64,000 bases of DNA from Salinibacterium sp. ZJ70 (lineage in GTDB: Bacteria > Actinomycetota > Actinomycetes > Actinomycetales > Microbacteriaceae), in the NCBI RefSeq assembly GCF_011751865.2, contig NZ_CP061770.1, positions 620,001 through 684,000 of the forward strand, given 5' to 3'. How positions within the stretch are numbered: position 1 is the stretch's first letter; every line of letters begins with the position of its first letter. This document shows, piece after piece, positions 1 to 7,234 of this stretch. The notes beneath the pieces were generated by a model. That model searched no databases. It saw only the letters and a program-made list of their open reading frames with translations, and had not been told where the DNA came from. The translations under genes were made by a program, and so were the position numbers.

Positions 1-489
1 CCGGCGCTTGCGTTGTCGGAACCCCTATCCAAGGTCAAGGTGAATGCTGGCTTATTGCTTCACATGGGCGAGGCGGAGCGCGCGCGGTACATTCTTGATG
101 AGTACTCAAATGGCCAGCGGGTTGGCGGCCGAAGCGGTGTCTCTCAGTTCGAATTGCGGTTGGACGCCGTGGGACTAGGCGGCCTCGTCGACCCGAACAT
201 CAAGAAGGTTCTTCACCTGGCAAAAGCGATGCGAAACGTGATTGCGCATCGAGGGGGAGTTGTCGATGACCGATTCGTGGAAGTCTGTCCGGACGCAGGG
301 TTTGTGGCAGGGCAGCCGCTTCATGTGTCGTACGAGCAAGTCTGCTCGGTAGTGCTTGCGTTGGTTCACTATCTCGAAGAAGTCAACAATCGTGTGTTGC
401 AGCGGGAAGGCCGTGACTGCCGTGAGGTTAAGCTCCCGGGCGGTCGCACGACCCAAGACCTACTGGAGTCGTTCGGCGTGGATCGGTGA
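1..489 (+). CDS. HEPN-like domain protein, 5' truncated by window edge
   Basis: The reading frame is open to the first base of the window, so the true start is probably upstream; the first in-window start codon is TTG at 13. The C-terminal part holds the motif R-N-V-I-A-H inside a helix-rich context (KVLHLAKAMRNVIAHRGG), which fits the R-x4-6-H signature of HEPN domains, found in RNases of toxin-antitoxin, abortive-infection and RiboL-PSP-type proteins. A second helix (VCSVVLALVHYLEEVN) follows, as in small HEPN folds. Base composition is less G/C-rich than the neighbours, suggesting a transferred gene. No partner (for example a nucleotidyltransferase antitoxin) is visible because the upstream side is missing. 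A catalytic role is inference; the domain call rests on one motif. Confidence 0.5.
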   Translation, partial: PALALSEPLSKVKVNAGLLLHMGEAERARYILDEYSNGQRVGGRSGVSQFELRLDAVGLGGLVDPNIKKVLHLAKAMRNVIAHRGGVVDDRFVEVCPDAGFVAGQPLHVSYEQVCSVVLALVHYLEEVNNRVLQREGRDCREVKLPGGRTTQDLLESFGVDR

Positions 490-503
490 GGGGGACTGCC
501 CCC

Positions 504-1241
504 CTAACCCCCGAGCAGCTGCGCGATGCGCACGTCGCGGGCGTTGCGCATGTGGGAGCGGGCGACGTCTTCGGCGCGAGCCCCGTCGCCGGCGGCGATC
601 GCGTCGATGATGGCGCGGTGCTCGTCGTGGGCTGCGGTGGCGCGGTCGCCGTGGGCGTAGGTGGTCTGGGTGAGGCGGCGGAGGGCGTTCTCGATCTGGC
701 CGAGGAACCGGGTGAGGTAGGGGTTCTCGGCGGCCTCCGCGATGGCGCGGTGGAAGTCGAGATTCAGATGGGCGAGCGCTGACGGATCCGACTCCACGGC
801 ATCCGCCATCGCCTCGTGGATGCCGGTGAGCCGCTCGACGAGCGCCGGGCTCGTACGGCCCGCGGCGAGCCGAGCGGCGAGGCCTTCGAGGGTCTCGCGC
901 ATCGCGTACACGGAGGCCAGCTCGTCGAAGGTCATGCGCGCCACGACGCTGCCGCGGTTGGCGGTGCGTTCGAGCAGGCCCTCCTCGCCGAGTGTGCGGA
1001 GGGCTTCGCGGATGGGGGTGCGGCTCACCTGCAGCGCCGCAGCGAGGTCGTCCTCGCGCAGCCACGAACCCGCGGGCAGCACGCCCTGCAGCACCGCTTC
1101 GCGGATCGCGCCCGTGACCTGCCCGACCGTGTCGCCGCGCTGCGGCACCCCGCGGAGGGTGCGCAGCGCGGCGACCTGGCCAGGCTGAAGGCTGCCGATC
1201 CCGGCGACGTCAGGCGCGGTGACGGATGCAGAATCGGTCAC
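504..1241 (-). CDS. GntR-family (FadR/FCD type) transcriptional regulator
   Basis: About 245 aa. An N-terminal winged helix-turn-helix (GDTVGQVTGAIREAVLQG, then the hallmark LQVSRTPIREALRTL) is followed by an all-helical FCD ligand-binding domain of about 150 aa with the family's Asp/His metal or ligand positions (FHRAIAEAAENPYL, EHRAIIDAIAAGD). The start is GTG at 1241: GGGAGA sits 5 nt upstream, and longer frames read into non-coding-like sequence. It lies 43 nt downstream of the flavoprotein gene on the same strand, so the two probably form an operon in which the regulator controls its own transcription through the palindrome near 2797-2808. FCD regulators usually sense small organic acids, which suits a tricarballylate/fumarate-type dehydrogenase. 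The effector is unknown. Confidence 0.9.
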   Translation of the reverse strand: MTDSASVTAPDVAGIGSLQPGQVAALRTLRGVPQRGDTVGQVTGAIREAVLQGVLPAGSWLREDDLAAALQVSRTPIREALRTLGEEGLLERTANRGSVVARMTFDELASVYAMRETLEGLAARLAAGRTSPALVERLTGIHEAMADAVESDPSALAHLNLDFHRAIAEAAENPYLTRFLGQIENALRRLTQTTYAHGDRATAAHDEHRAIIDAIAAGDGARAEDVARSHMRNARDVRIAQLLGG

Positions 1242-1284
1242 GCGGTCTCCCTTCTCGTCGCCCGGAATCTCAGCCCCCAGTAAA

Positions 1285-2766
1285 TCAGGCGATAGCGCCC
1301 GCGCGGCGACCGAACACCATGCCCGCGGCGAGGCCGGAGCCGCCGGGGTAGTTGTGCGCGAACAGGCCGCCGAGCGCCTCACCGCACACGAGCAGCCCGG
1401 GGATGGGGGAGCCTTCCGCGGTGAGCACGCGCCCATCCGTGTCGGCCTTCAGGCCGCCGAACGTGAATGTGATGCCGCACGTCACCGGGTAGGCGTAGAA
1501 CGGGGCGGTGTCGAGCGCGAGCGCCCAGTTGCTCTTCGGCGGGGTGACATCCGAACGACGTCCGTCGAGAACCGTCGGATCGAACGGCACGTCGGCCTGG
1601 ATGCCCGCGTTGTACGCGGCGACCGTCGCGACGAGGCCGTCGGCGTCGACGCCGATCTGCGCGGCGAGCTCCTCGAGGGTGTCGGCCGTGCGCACCGAGA
1701 CGCCCGGCATGTCGTACTCCTCGGTGCGGAGCATGGGGCGGGTATTCGCGTCGAACAGCTGGAACGCTACCGACTCGCGCTGCTTCAGGATCTCGCGTCC
1801 GTACTTCGCGTACGTGTAGTTGCGGAAGTCGGCGCCCTCGTCGACGAAGCGCTCGCCGTCGAGGTTCACGACGATGCCGAGCGGGTAGCTCTGGCGCGTG
1901 AGGCGGTTGGTGAGCTCGAGGTTGCTCGTGCTCTCGGGGTGCCAGGCGTCCCACGCCGTCGAGTGGCAGGTGCTCCATCCGCCGGCGCGGTCCGCGCCGA
2001 TCGCCACCGCAGCCTCGAGCAGGGCGCCCGTGTTCTCGAGCGTTCCGCGCACGATCGCGTTCTCCCAGCCTTCGCCGAGGTGCTTGCCGCGCATCTCGGC
2101 GCTCGACTCGAAACCGCCCGCGGCGAGGATCACGGATGCGGCGCGCAGTGTCTGCTCGCCGTCCGGGGTGGTCGCGGTGACACCCACGACGGCGCCGTCC
2201 TCGACGACGAAGTCGGTGACGCGGTGCTCGTAGCGGATCTCGATCCCGAGGCGCTCCGCCTCCGCGAGGTAGTCGGCGATCATGCCCTCGCCACCACCCA
2301 CGTTGCCCACGTGCAGGCCGCCCCAGAAGAGGTAGGTGCCGTCGGCGCGCTCGTAGGCCTGGCGCTCGTACATGAGGCGGTACTTCAGGTGGTGGTCGTT
2401 CTTCAGCCAGCGGATGGTGTCGCTGACGTTCTCGACGAGCACCTGCGAGAGCTCGGGGTCGTTCTCGCCCTCGGTGACCTTGGCGAGGTCGCCGAGGTAG
2501 TTCTCGGCCGTGTAGGGCGGCACCTCGGTGACCGCGTGGCGGTCGTCGTGCTCGATGAGATCGCTCAGCGAGTCGAGTCCGTCGTGGGTGATGCGGGTGG
2601 CGCCCGCCGTGAAGAAGCTGTTGCCGCCGTGGCGGCCGAACGCGGCTGCCTCGAGCATGAGCACGCGACGCCCGTGGTCGGCGGCCGAGAGGGCAGCGGC
2701 GAAGGCTGCGTTTCCTGTGCCGATGACGATGACGTCGGCAGGCTGAGTCGCGGACGAGTTGCTCAT
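1285..2766 (-). CDS. tcuA: FAD-dependent tricarballylate dehydrogenase-like flavoprotein (TcuA/FrdA type)
   Basis: 493 aa with an N-terminal Rossmann dinucleotide motif (VIVIGTGNAAFAAAL, residues about 12-26, with the acidic residue in LMLEAA), the RHGGNS FAD contact, and a C-terminal FAD loop (YPGGSGLAAGMVFGRRAG). The domain order and length match the FAD_binding_2 fumarate reductase/succinate dehydrogenase flavoprotein family; the spacing and the YGREILKQ / GGLKAD segments look most like tricarballylate dehydrogenase TcuA. That enzyme oxidises tricarballylate to cis-aconitate in Salmonella. No tcuB (FeS/cytochrome electron acceptor) or tcuC transporter is adjacent, so the physiological acceptor and substrate are uncertain; 3-ketosteroid-dehydrogenase-like or fumarate-reductase-like roles are alternatives. 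The SD sequence AAGGAG lies just before the ATG. Confidence 0.7.
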   Translation of the reverse strand: MSNSSATQPADVIVIGTGNAAFAAALSAADHGRRVLMLEAAAFGRHGGNSFFTAGATRITHDGLDSLSDLIEHDDRHAVTEVPPYTAENYLGDLAKVTEGENDPELSQVLVENVSDTIRWLKNDHHLKYRLMYERQAYERADGTYLFWGGLHVGNVGGGEGMIADYLAEAERLGIEIRYEHRVTDFVVEDGAVVGVTATTPDGEQTLRAASVILAAGGFESSAEMRGKHLGEGWENAIVRGTLENTGALLEAAVAIGADRAGGWSTCHSTAWDAWHPESTSNLELTNRLTRQSYPLGIVVNLDGERFVDEGADFRNYTYAKYGREILKQRESVAFQLFDANTRPMLRTEEYDMPGVSVRTADTLEELAAQIGVDADGLVATVAAYNAGIQADVPFDPTVLDGRRSDVTPPKSNWALALDTAPFYAYPVTCGITFTFGGLKADTDGRVLTAEGSPIPGLLVCGEALGGLFAHNYPGGSGLAAGMVFGRRAGAIA

Positions 2767-2785
2767 GATGCTCCTTTGCGGGTCG

Positions 2786-2808
2786 ATTGCATTCTCATTG
2801 TATGCAAT
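2786..2808. promoter_or_regulatory. Promoter and GntR-type operator of the flavoprotein/regulator operon
   Basis: Two overlapping dyads are visible: ATTGCAT (2786-2792) pairs with ATGCAAT (2802-2808), and ATTGTATGCAAT (2797-2808) is itself a near-palindrome of the ATTG-n4-CAAT shape common to FadR/FCD regulators. On the minus strand the second dyad contains TACAAT, a good -10 box for the flavoprotein gene, so a bound repressor would block RNA polymerase. Binding by the linked GntR protein is inference. Confidence 0.55.
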
Positions 2809-2863
2809 TTGACCGTGCCATCCTGCCCTGTTGGGCGAAAGGACCTCGACCTACCGTGGGCAG

Positions 2864-3376
2864 ATGCGCCGGATACTCGCCCCCCTCGTGCTCCTGGTCA
2901 CCGCCGTCACCCTGAGCGGATGCATCATGACGCCCAACATGCCGCGCGGCGACCGTGACGACAGAGACCGCGACGCCATGGGGCCCAAGGACAAGACGTC
3001 GGAGTGCGACGGCGAGCTCACGATCTCCCAGAAGGGCCACCACAAAGTCGGCGACTGTGACGAACTCACGATCGACGGCGACGGAATCGATGTCGACGCG
3101 GGCGAGATCCGCAACCTCATCATCCGCGGAGATGACGCCGACATCGAAGCCACGTCCATCGACTCGGTCGACCTCGAAGGTCAGAAAAGCGACGTCGAAT
3201 CCCGTGGAGACGTCGGCGAGATCGTGATCACGGGCGATCGCAATGGCATCGACGTCGACGGTGAGATCGGGACCGTCACCCTGAACGGCAACGACAACGA
3301 GGTCGAGGCCACCGGGGCCATCGGCCCGACGACCGACAACGGCGAGCGCAACGAGGTTCTGGCCGATCAGCGCTGA
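2864..3376 (+). CDS. DUF3060 lipoprotein
   Basis: 170 aa. A signal peptide with lipobox (LVTAVTLSGC, Cys about residue 20) predicts export and lipid anchoring to the outer face of the membrane. After a charged linker rich in Asp/Arg comes a repetitive, glycine/aspartate-rich domain (CDELTIDGDGIDVDAGEIRNL, then repeats of short VxxxGxxxxI units), the pattern of DUF3060, which is predicted to form a right-handed beta-helix-like stack. Molecular function is unknown for the family. The ATG at 2864 was chosen because it begins the signal peptide and TACCGT lies 6 nt upstream, as for a leaderless mRNA. Its 3' end overlaps the convergent DUF4386 gene by 10 nt. Confidence 0.8.
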   Translation: MRRILAPLVLLVTAVTLSGCIMTPNMPRGDRDDRDRDAMGPKDKTSECDGELTISQKGHHKVGDCDELTIDGDGIDVDAGEIRNLIIRGDDADIEATSIDSVDLEGQKSDVESRGDVGEIVITGDRNGIDVDGEIGTVTLNGNDNEVEATGAIGPTTDNGERNEVLADQR

Positions 3377-4092
3377 GTGACTGCCTCGCCGGCGCGCGTC
3401 GTGTGCGCGCTGGCGAGTGCACTCGGTGCGGGGCGGATGCCCACGAACAGCAGGTAGCCCACGGCCCACAGCTCGCCGACCGTGGCAGGGAGCGTGAGTG
3501 CGTCGGCGACCGCGGCGGGGACCGCCGGCACACTGACGGCGACGATCGCGCTCAGCACGTAGCCTGCGCCTCCGACCACCAGGAACCAGCCCATCACGCG
3601 CGGCATCCGGCGCGTCGACAGCGCGAACCAGCCCATCGGGATGAGCCACAGGCCGAAGAACACGGCACCTACCTTCCAGGCGACAGCCGAGAGGGTCACC
3701 AGCAGGGCGGCCGTCGCGGCGGCGTCGCCTCCGGGCGCGAGGGAGGGGTCGTCGATGACGCGCTGTGCACCCACGAGCAGGCCCGCGCTGCCGAGGATCG
3801 TGAGCGCGTTCGCGATGCCGAATGATGCGACGCCGAAGGCTGCTGCGGGCCGATCCCGCAGCAGCGCGACGAAGCCGAGTGCGGCCGCGGCCTGCGCGAT
3901 CACGATGAGCAGCTCGAGCGCGATGCCGAGGTGCGCGAGCGCGGGGCTCTCTGCTCGCAGCGCAAGGGTCGCGGCGGGGTCGCCCGCCACCTCGAGCTGT
4001 GGGCGGACCACGAGAAAACCCGCCATGCCCACGAGGGCGAGGCTCAGGTAGGCGACGCCGGTGAGGCGTGCGATGCGGATGTCGTGCGACAT
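3367..4092 (-). CDS. DUF4386-family integral membrane protein
   Basis: 241 aa with about six hydrophobic segments: GVAYLSLALVGMAGFLVV, the LGIALELLIVIAQAAAALGFVALL region, FGIANALTILGSAGLLVG, VGAVFFGLWLIPMGWFAL, WFLVVGGAGYVLSAIVAVS and LWAVGYLLFVGI. The order, length and the short N-terminal arginine segment (RIARLTGVAY) match DUF4386, a family with no assigned biochemical role that is often found near helix-turn-helix regulators. It is monocistronic and minus-strand. Its promoter region carries two copies of an 18-nt palindrome (4112-4129 and 4159-4176), so tight repression is likely, but no dedicated regulator is encoded next to it. Catalysis or transport cannot be proposed from the sequence. 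Confidence 0.8.
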   Translation of the reverse strand: MSHDIRIARLTGVAYLSLALVGMAGFLVVRPQLEVAGDPAATLALRAESPALAHLGIALELLIVIAQAAAALGFVALLRDRPAAAFGVASFGIANALTILGSAGLLVGAQRVIDDPSLAPGGDAAATAALLVTLSAVAWKVGAVFFGLWLIPMGWFALSTRRMPRVMGWFLVVGGAGYVLSAIVAVSVPAVPAAVADALTLPATVGELWAVGYLLFVGIRPAPSALASAHTTRAGEAVTQR

Positions 4093-4111
4093 GGGGGACT
4101 CCCTCGTTATG

Positions 4112-4176
4112 TGTCAAGAATTCTTGACATGGAGAAGCTAGGCCCAGGAGCCCGAGCGTGTCAAGAATTATTTACA
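4112..4176. promoter_or_regulatory. Twin palindromic operators upstream of the DUF4386 gene
   Basis: A perfect 18-nt palindrome, TGTCAAGAATTCTTGACA, lies at 4112-4129. A second, imperfect copy, TGTCAAGAATTATTTACA, lies at 4159-4176, 47 nt away centre to centre. Reading towards the gene (minus strand), TTGACA within the far copy can serve as a -35 box, followed 17 nt later by TAGCTT as a weak -10. The near copy would then cover the transcription start. This is a classic two-operator repression layout. The repressor is not encoded nearby. Confidence 0.6.
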
Positions 4177-4198
4177 TGCCGGGTCGTCGCGCAACGAG

Positions 4199-4230
4199 AG
4201 GCGCCCCACACGAAACCGTGCGGGGCGCCT
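4199..4230 (-). terminator. Hairpin terminator after the metY/CoA-binding operon
   Basis: Arms AGGCGCCCCACAC (4199-4211) and GTGCGGGGCGCCT (4218-4230) pair over 13 positions with one mismatch around a 6-nt loop, 15 nt beyond the stop codon of the CoA-binding gene. There is no U-tract, as is usual in high-GC actinobacteria. Confidence 0.6.
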
Positions 4231-4244
4231 GCTGAGACGTGCGA

Positions 4245-4823
4245 TCAGCGGATCGTCTTGCGGCTCGAGATCTGGCCGGTGTCGAAGCCGAGCAGGTGCA
4301 GGCCGCCGTTGAAGCGCGCGTGCTCCACCTTGATGCAGCGGTCCATCACGACCGTGAGCCCGAGGGATTCCCCGTACACCGCGGCCTCCTCGTTCCAGAT
4401 GCCCAGCTGCACCCACACCGTCTTCGCGCCGATCGCGGCGACCTCATCCATCACCTGCGGGATGTCGCTCGCGCGGCGGAACACATCCACGATGTCCGGC
4501 ACGACCGGCAGGTCGGCGAGTGACTTGTAGACCGGCTGGCCGAGGATCTCGGTGGCGTTCGGGTTCACGAAGTACAGGTCGTAGTCGCTCGACTGGTCGA
4601 GGTAGGTCGCCACGAAGAAGCTCGACCGTGCCGGGTTCGGCGAGGCGCCCACGATCGCGATCGACTTCGCGCGACGGAGGATGCCGAGGCGCTCCTTCGC
4701 GTTCGGGCCCACCCAGGTGCGCTTCGAGCGCAGCAGCTTCGCGAGCGGTGAATCCGCAGGCAGCGAGCAGGAGAGGCCGTTCTGCAGGTTGACGGTCTCG
4801 AGATCGGGGGTCGACGTCGACAT
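4245..4823 (-). CDS. CoA-binding domain protein (YccU-like)
   Basis: 192 aa. The body is a single Rossmann-type CoA-binding domain (KSIAIVGASPNPARSSFFVATYL at about 52-74; the IVGASPNP glycine-rich turn binds the CoA pantetheine/phosphate), followed by YDLYFVNPNATEILGQPVYKSL and the WVQLGIWNEEA segment seen in the YccU/succinyl-CoA-synthetase alpha-like family. It lacks the ligase domains of succinyl-CoA synthetase. It starts 4 nt after the metY stop, so translation is probably coupled. The same pairing occurs widely in actinobacteria (known context), suggesting a role linked to O-acetylhomoserine or acetyl-CoA handling, but no reaction is established for the stand-alone protein. Confidence 0.85.
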   Translation of the reverse strand: MSTSTPDLETVNLQNGLSCSLPADSPLAKLLRSKRTWVGPNAKERLGILRRAKSIAIVGASPNPARSSFFVATYLDQSSDYDLYFVNPNATEILGQPVYKSLADLPVVPDIVDVFRRASDIPQVMDEVAAIGAKTVWVQLGIWNEEAAVYGESLGLTVVMDRCIKVEHARFNGGLHLLGFDTGQISSRKTIR

Positions 4824-4827
4824 GCGC

Positions 4828-6168
4828 CTATTCTCCCTTCACTGCGGCGTCGAGCGCCTGGTCGAGGTCGTACAGGATGTCGTCGGGATCCTCGATGCCC
4901 ACCGAGATGCGCACGAGGCCCGGCAGCACGCCGCCGTCGATCAGCTGCTGCTCGGTGAGCTGCGCGTGCGTCGTCGACGCGGGATGGATGACGAGCGTCT
5001 TCGCGTCGCCGATGTTCGCCAGGTGGCTCGCCAGGTCGACCGACTCGATGAAGGTGCGGCCCACGGCACGCGAGTCGCGCGTGGCGGTGCCCTTCACGCC
5101 GAAGCTGAAGACCGATCCGGGGCCCTTCGGGAAGTAGCGCTGGGCACGAGCGTGGTGCGGGTGCGATTCGAGGCCCGCCCAGTTGACGAACTCGATGCGA
5201 GGGTCGTTCTCGAGGAACTCGGCCACGAGCGCTGCGTTGTCGACGTGCGCCTGCATGCGGAACGGCAGCGTCTCGACACCCTGCGCGAGCAGCCAGGCCG
5301 AGTGCGGAGCGAGCGCGGGGCCGATGTCGCGCAGCTGCTCGGCGCGCAGGCGCGTGAGGAACGCGTATTCGCCGAAGTTGCCGTGCCAGTTGAGGCCGCC
5401 GTAGTGCGGCACCTCCTGGTCGAAGAGCGGGAAGCGCTCGTTCGCCCAGTGGAAGCGGCCGGATTCGACGACGACACCACCGAGGGTGGTGCCGTGTCCG
5501 CCGAGGAACTTGGTGGCGGAGTGGATGACGACATCCGCTCCCCATTCGATCGGGCGGTTGAGGTACGGGGTCGCGACCGTCGAGTCGACGATGAGCGGGA
5601 GGTTGTGGCCGTGTGCGACGTCGGCGAGACCCTCCAGATCCGCGATGTCGCCGGAGGGGTTGGTGATCGACTCGACGAAGATGAGCTTCGTCTTATCGGT
5701 GATCGCCGCGGCGTAGTCCGCAGGGTTCGTGCCGGTGACGAACGTCGTGTCGACGCCGAAGCGGCGTAGCGTCACATCGAGCTGGGTGACGGTGCCGCCG
5801 TAGAGGCTCTGCGCGGCGACGATGTGGTCGCCGGCACCCGCGAGGGAGGCGAAGGTGATGAACTCGGCGCCGAGGCCGGATGCGGTGGCGACAGCTCCGA
5901 GCCCGCCCTCGAGCGAGGCGACGCGCTCCTCGAAGGAGGCGACCGTGGGGTTCGCGACGCGCGAGTAGATGTTGCCGTACTTCTGCAGCGCGAAGCGGGC
6001 GGCGGCATCCGCGGTGTCGTCGAACACGAATGCGCTCGACTGGTAGATCGGCAGGGCGCGGGCGCCGTGCACGCCGTCGGGGATGTTGCCCGCGTGGATG
6101 GCGCGGGTGCGGAAGCCCCAGGCGTGGTCGGAGGAGGGCGCGGAGGAGGCGTCGTCGCTGGCAGACAT
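4828..6168 (-). CDS. metY: O-acetylhomoserine sulfhydrylase (PLP-dependent)
   Basis: 446 aa, full length for the Cys/Met-metabolism PLP family. It converts O-acetyl-L-homoserine plus sulfide to homocysteine in cytosolic methionine synthesis. Visible landmarks: NIYSRVANPT near residue 66, the SGLGAEFITF cofactor region, the VDSTVATPYLNRP strand, and the PLP-binding lysine at about residue 220 in HSATKFLGGHGTTLGG. The long insertion between the lysine and the C-terminal domain (HWANERFPLFDQEVPHYGGL) is typical of MetY rather than MetB/MetC. The start at 6168 has TAGCCT exactly 6 nt upstream on its strand, fitting a leaderless transcript. The CoA-binding gene follows after 4 nt. I saw no SAM-responsive riboswitch in the 82-nt upstream gap. 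Confidence 0.93.
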   Translation of the reverse strand: MSASDDASSAPSSDHAWGFRTRAIHAGNIPDGVHGARALPIYQSSAFVFDDTADAAARFALQKYGNIYSRVANPTVASFEERVASLEGGLGAVATASGLGAEFITFASLAGAGDHIVAAQSLYGGTVTQLDVTLRRFGVDTTFVTGTNPADYAAAITDKTKLIFVESITNPSGDIADLEGLADVAHGHNLPLIVDSTVATPYLNRPIEWGADVVIHSATKFLGGHGTTLGGVVVESGRFHWANERFPLFDQEVPHYGGLNWHGNFGEYAFLTRLRAEQLRDIGPALAPHSAWLLAQGVETLPFRMQAHVDNAALVAEFLENDPRIEFVNWAGLESHPHHARAQRYFPKGPGSVFSFGVKGTATRDSRAVGRTFIESVDLASHLANIGDAKTLVIHPASTTHAQLTEQQLIDGGVLPGLVRISVGIEDPDDILYDLDQALDAAVKGE

Positions 6169-6250
6169 TCGCCCAGGCTATCGGGGGGCTGTTGCCATAT
6201 TTCGGTCTGTGTCATCGCCGCCGTGGCAGTGCCTGCGGCAGCGCCGGAAG

Positions 6251-7234
6251 TCAGCGGATGCGGTGCGGATCGCTCCGCGCGAGCGCGGTCGTCACGAGCA
6301 GCTCGACGAGCGCCGGGTAGTCGATGCCGCGGGCGGCCGCCATGCGCGGCACCTGCGAGCGCGCGGTGAAACCGGGGAAGGTGTTGACCTCGTTGAGCAG
6401 CACCTCGCCCGCGCTCACGAAGAAGTCGATGCGCGCGAGTCCCTGCGCGCCGATCGCCCGGAAGGTCGAGAGCGCGGCGGCGTTCAGCCGCGCGAGCACG
6501 CCCTCGTCGAGTGGCGCCGGGATGCGGAAGTCGGGTTCGCGTTCGTACTTCTCGTGCGCGTCGAAGAGCCCGCCACCCGCGACGACGATCTCCAGCGGCG
6601 GCAGGCACTCGAGCCGCCCATCCTGATGCTCGATCACCGCCACGTCGATCTCGCGCCCGCGCACCAGCTGCTCGACCACCGCCTCATCCCCGAAAGCGAG
6701 CGCCGTCGCGACCGCCGCACCCAGGTCGTCGCGGTCCTCGACGAGCACGACGCCGTGGCTCGAGCCGCCGCGATCCGGCTTCACGACCACGGGCAGCGGA
6801 ACGTCGGCAAGGCGCGCATCGGCGGCATCCCGCACCACGAAGCCCGCCGCGCTCGGCACCCCGGTGTCGGCGGCGACGGCCTTCGTGGCGCGCTTGCTCA
6901 TCGCAAGGGCCCCCGCAGCGACCCCCGATCCCACGTACGGCACGCCCACGAGGTCGAGCAGCGCCGCGATCGTGCCGTCCTCGCCGCGCGCCCCGTGGAG
7001 GGCCGGGATCACGACATCGGCGCGTTCGAGGATGCCGATCGCACCCGCGAGGTCGCCCGGCACGTCGCGTCCGTCGGCGCGCGCCCACGATCCATCCGGG
7101 CGGATCGTCAGCTCGACCACGTCGAACCGCGAGCGGTCGAGCGCGGCCGCGATGCCCGCCGCGGAAGCGAGCGAGACCTCGTGCTCGCTCGATGTGCCTC
7201 CGCCGATCACCACCACCCGGGTGACGGCGCTCAT
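6251..7234 (-). CDS. ddl: D-alanine--D-alanine ligase
   Basis: 327 aa ATP-grasp enzyme joining two D-Ala for peptidoglycan precursors. The N-terminal glycine-rich loop with the catalytic Glu is present (GGGTSSEHEVSLAS, Glu about 17), as are the Ser loop (RGGSSHGVVL), the omega-loop lysine-tyrosine pair (DAHEKYERE), and the Mg-binding C-terminal motif (ARIDFF...LLNEVNTFPGFT). The retained Tyr in EKY favours D-Ala-D-Ala over the D-Ala-D-Lac specificity, in which Phe is found at that position. The start ATG overlaps the alr stop (ATGA, 7231-7234), so the two are translationally coupled. At 327 aa it is shorter than the roughly 360-aa main ligases of many actinobacteria, so this could be either the sole ligase or an accessory one (D-Ala-D-Ser cannot be excluded). 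Confidence 0.88.
   Translation of the reverse strand: MSAVTRVVVIGGGTSSEHEVSLASAAGIAAALDRSRFDVVELTIRPDGSWARADGRDVPGDLAGAIGILERADVVIPALHGARGEDGTIAALLDLVGVPYVGSGVAAGALAMSKRATKAVAADTGVPSAAGFVVRDAADARLADVPLPVVVKPDRGGSSHGVVLVEDRDDLGAAVATALAFGDEAVVEQLVRGREIDVAVIEHQDGRLECLPPLEIVVAGGGLFDAHEKYEREPDFRIPAPLDEGVLARLNAAALSTFRAIGAQGLARIDFFVSAGEVLLNEVNTFPGFTARSQVPRMAAARGIDYPALVELLVTTALARSDPHRIR

Noticed and set aside
1219..2958. A 579-codon plus-strand frame opposite the TcuA-like gene
   Set aside because: Composition is typical of antisense translation (runs of Val, Arg, Ala, Glu) and it has no recognisable domain or SD.
6169..6250. Possible SAM-responsive riboswitch upstream of metY
   Set aside because: Only 82 nt separate the genes, no multi-stem fold fits, and the -10 box lies 6 nt before the start, leaving no leader.
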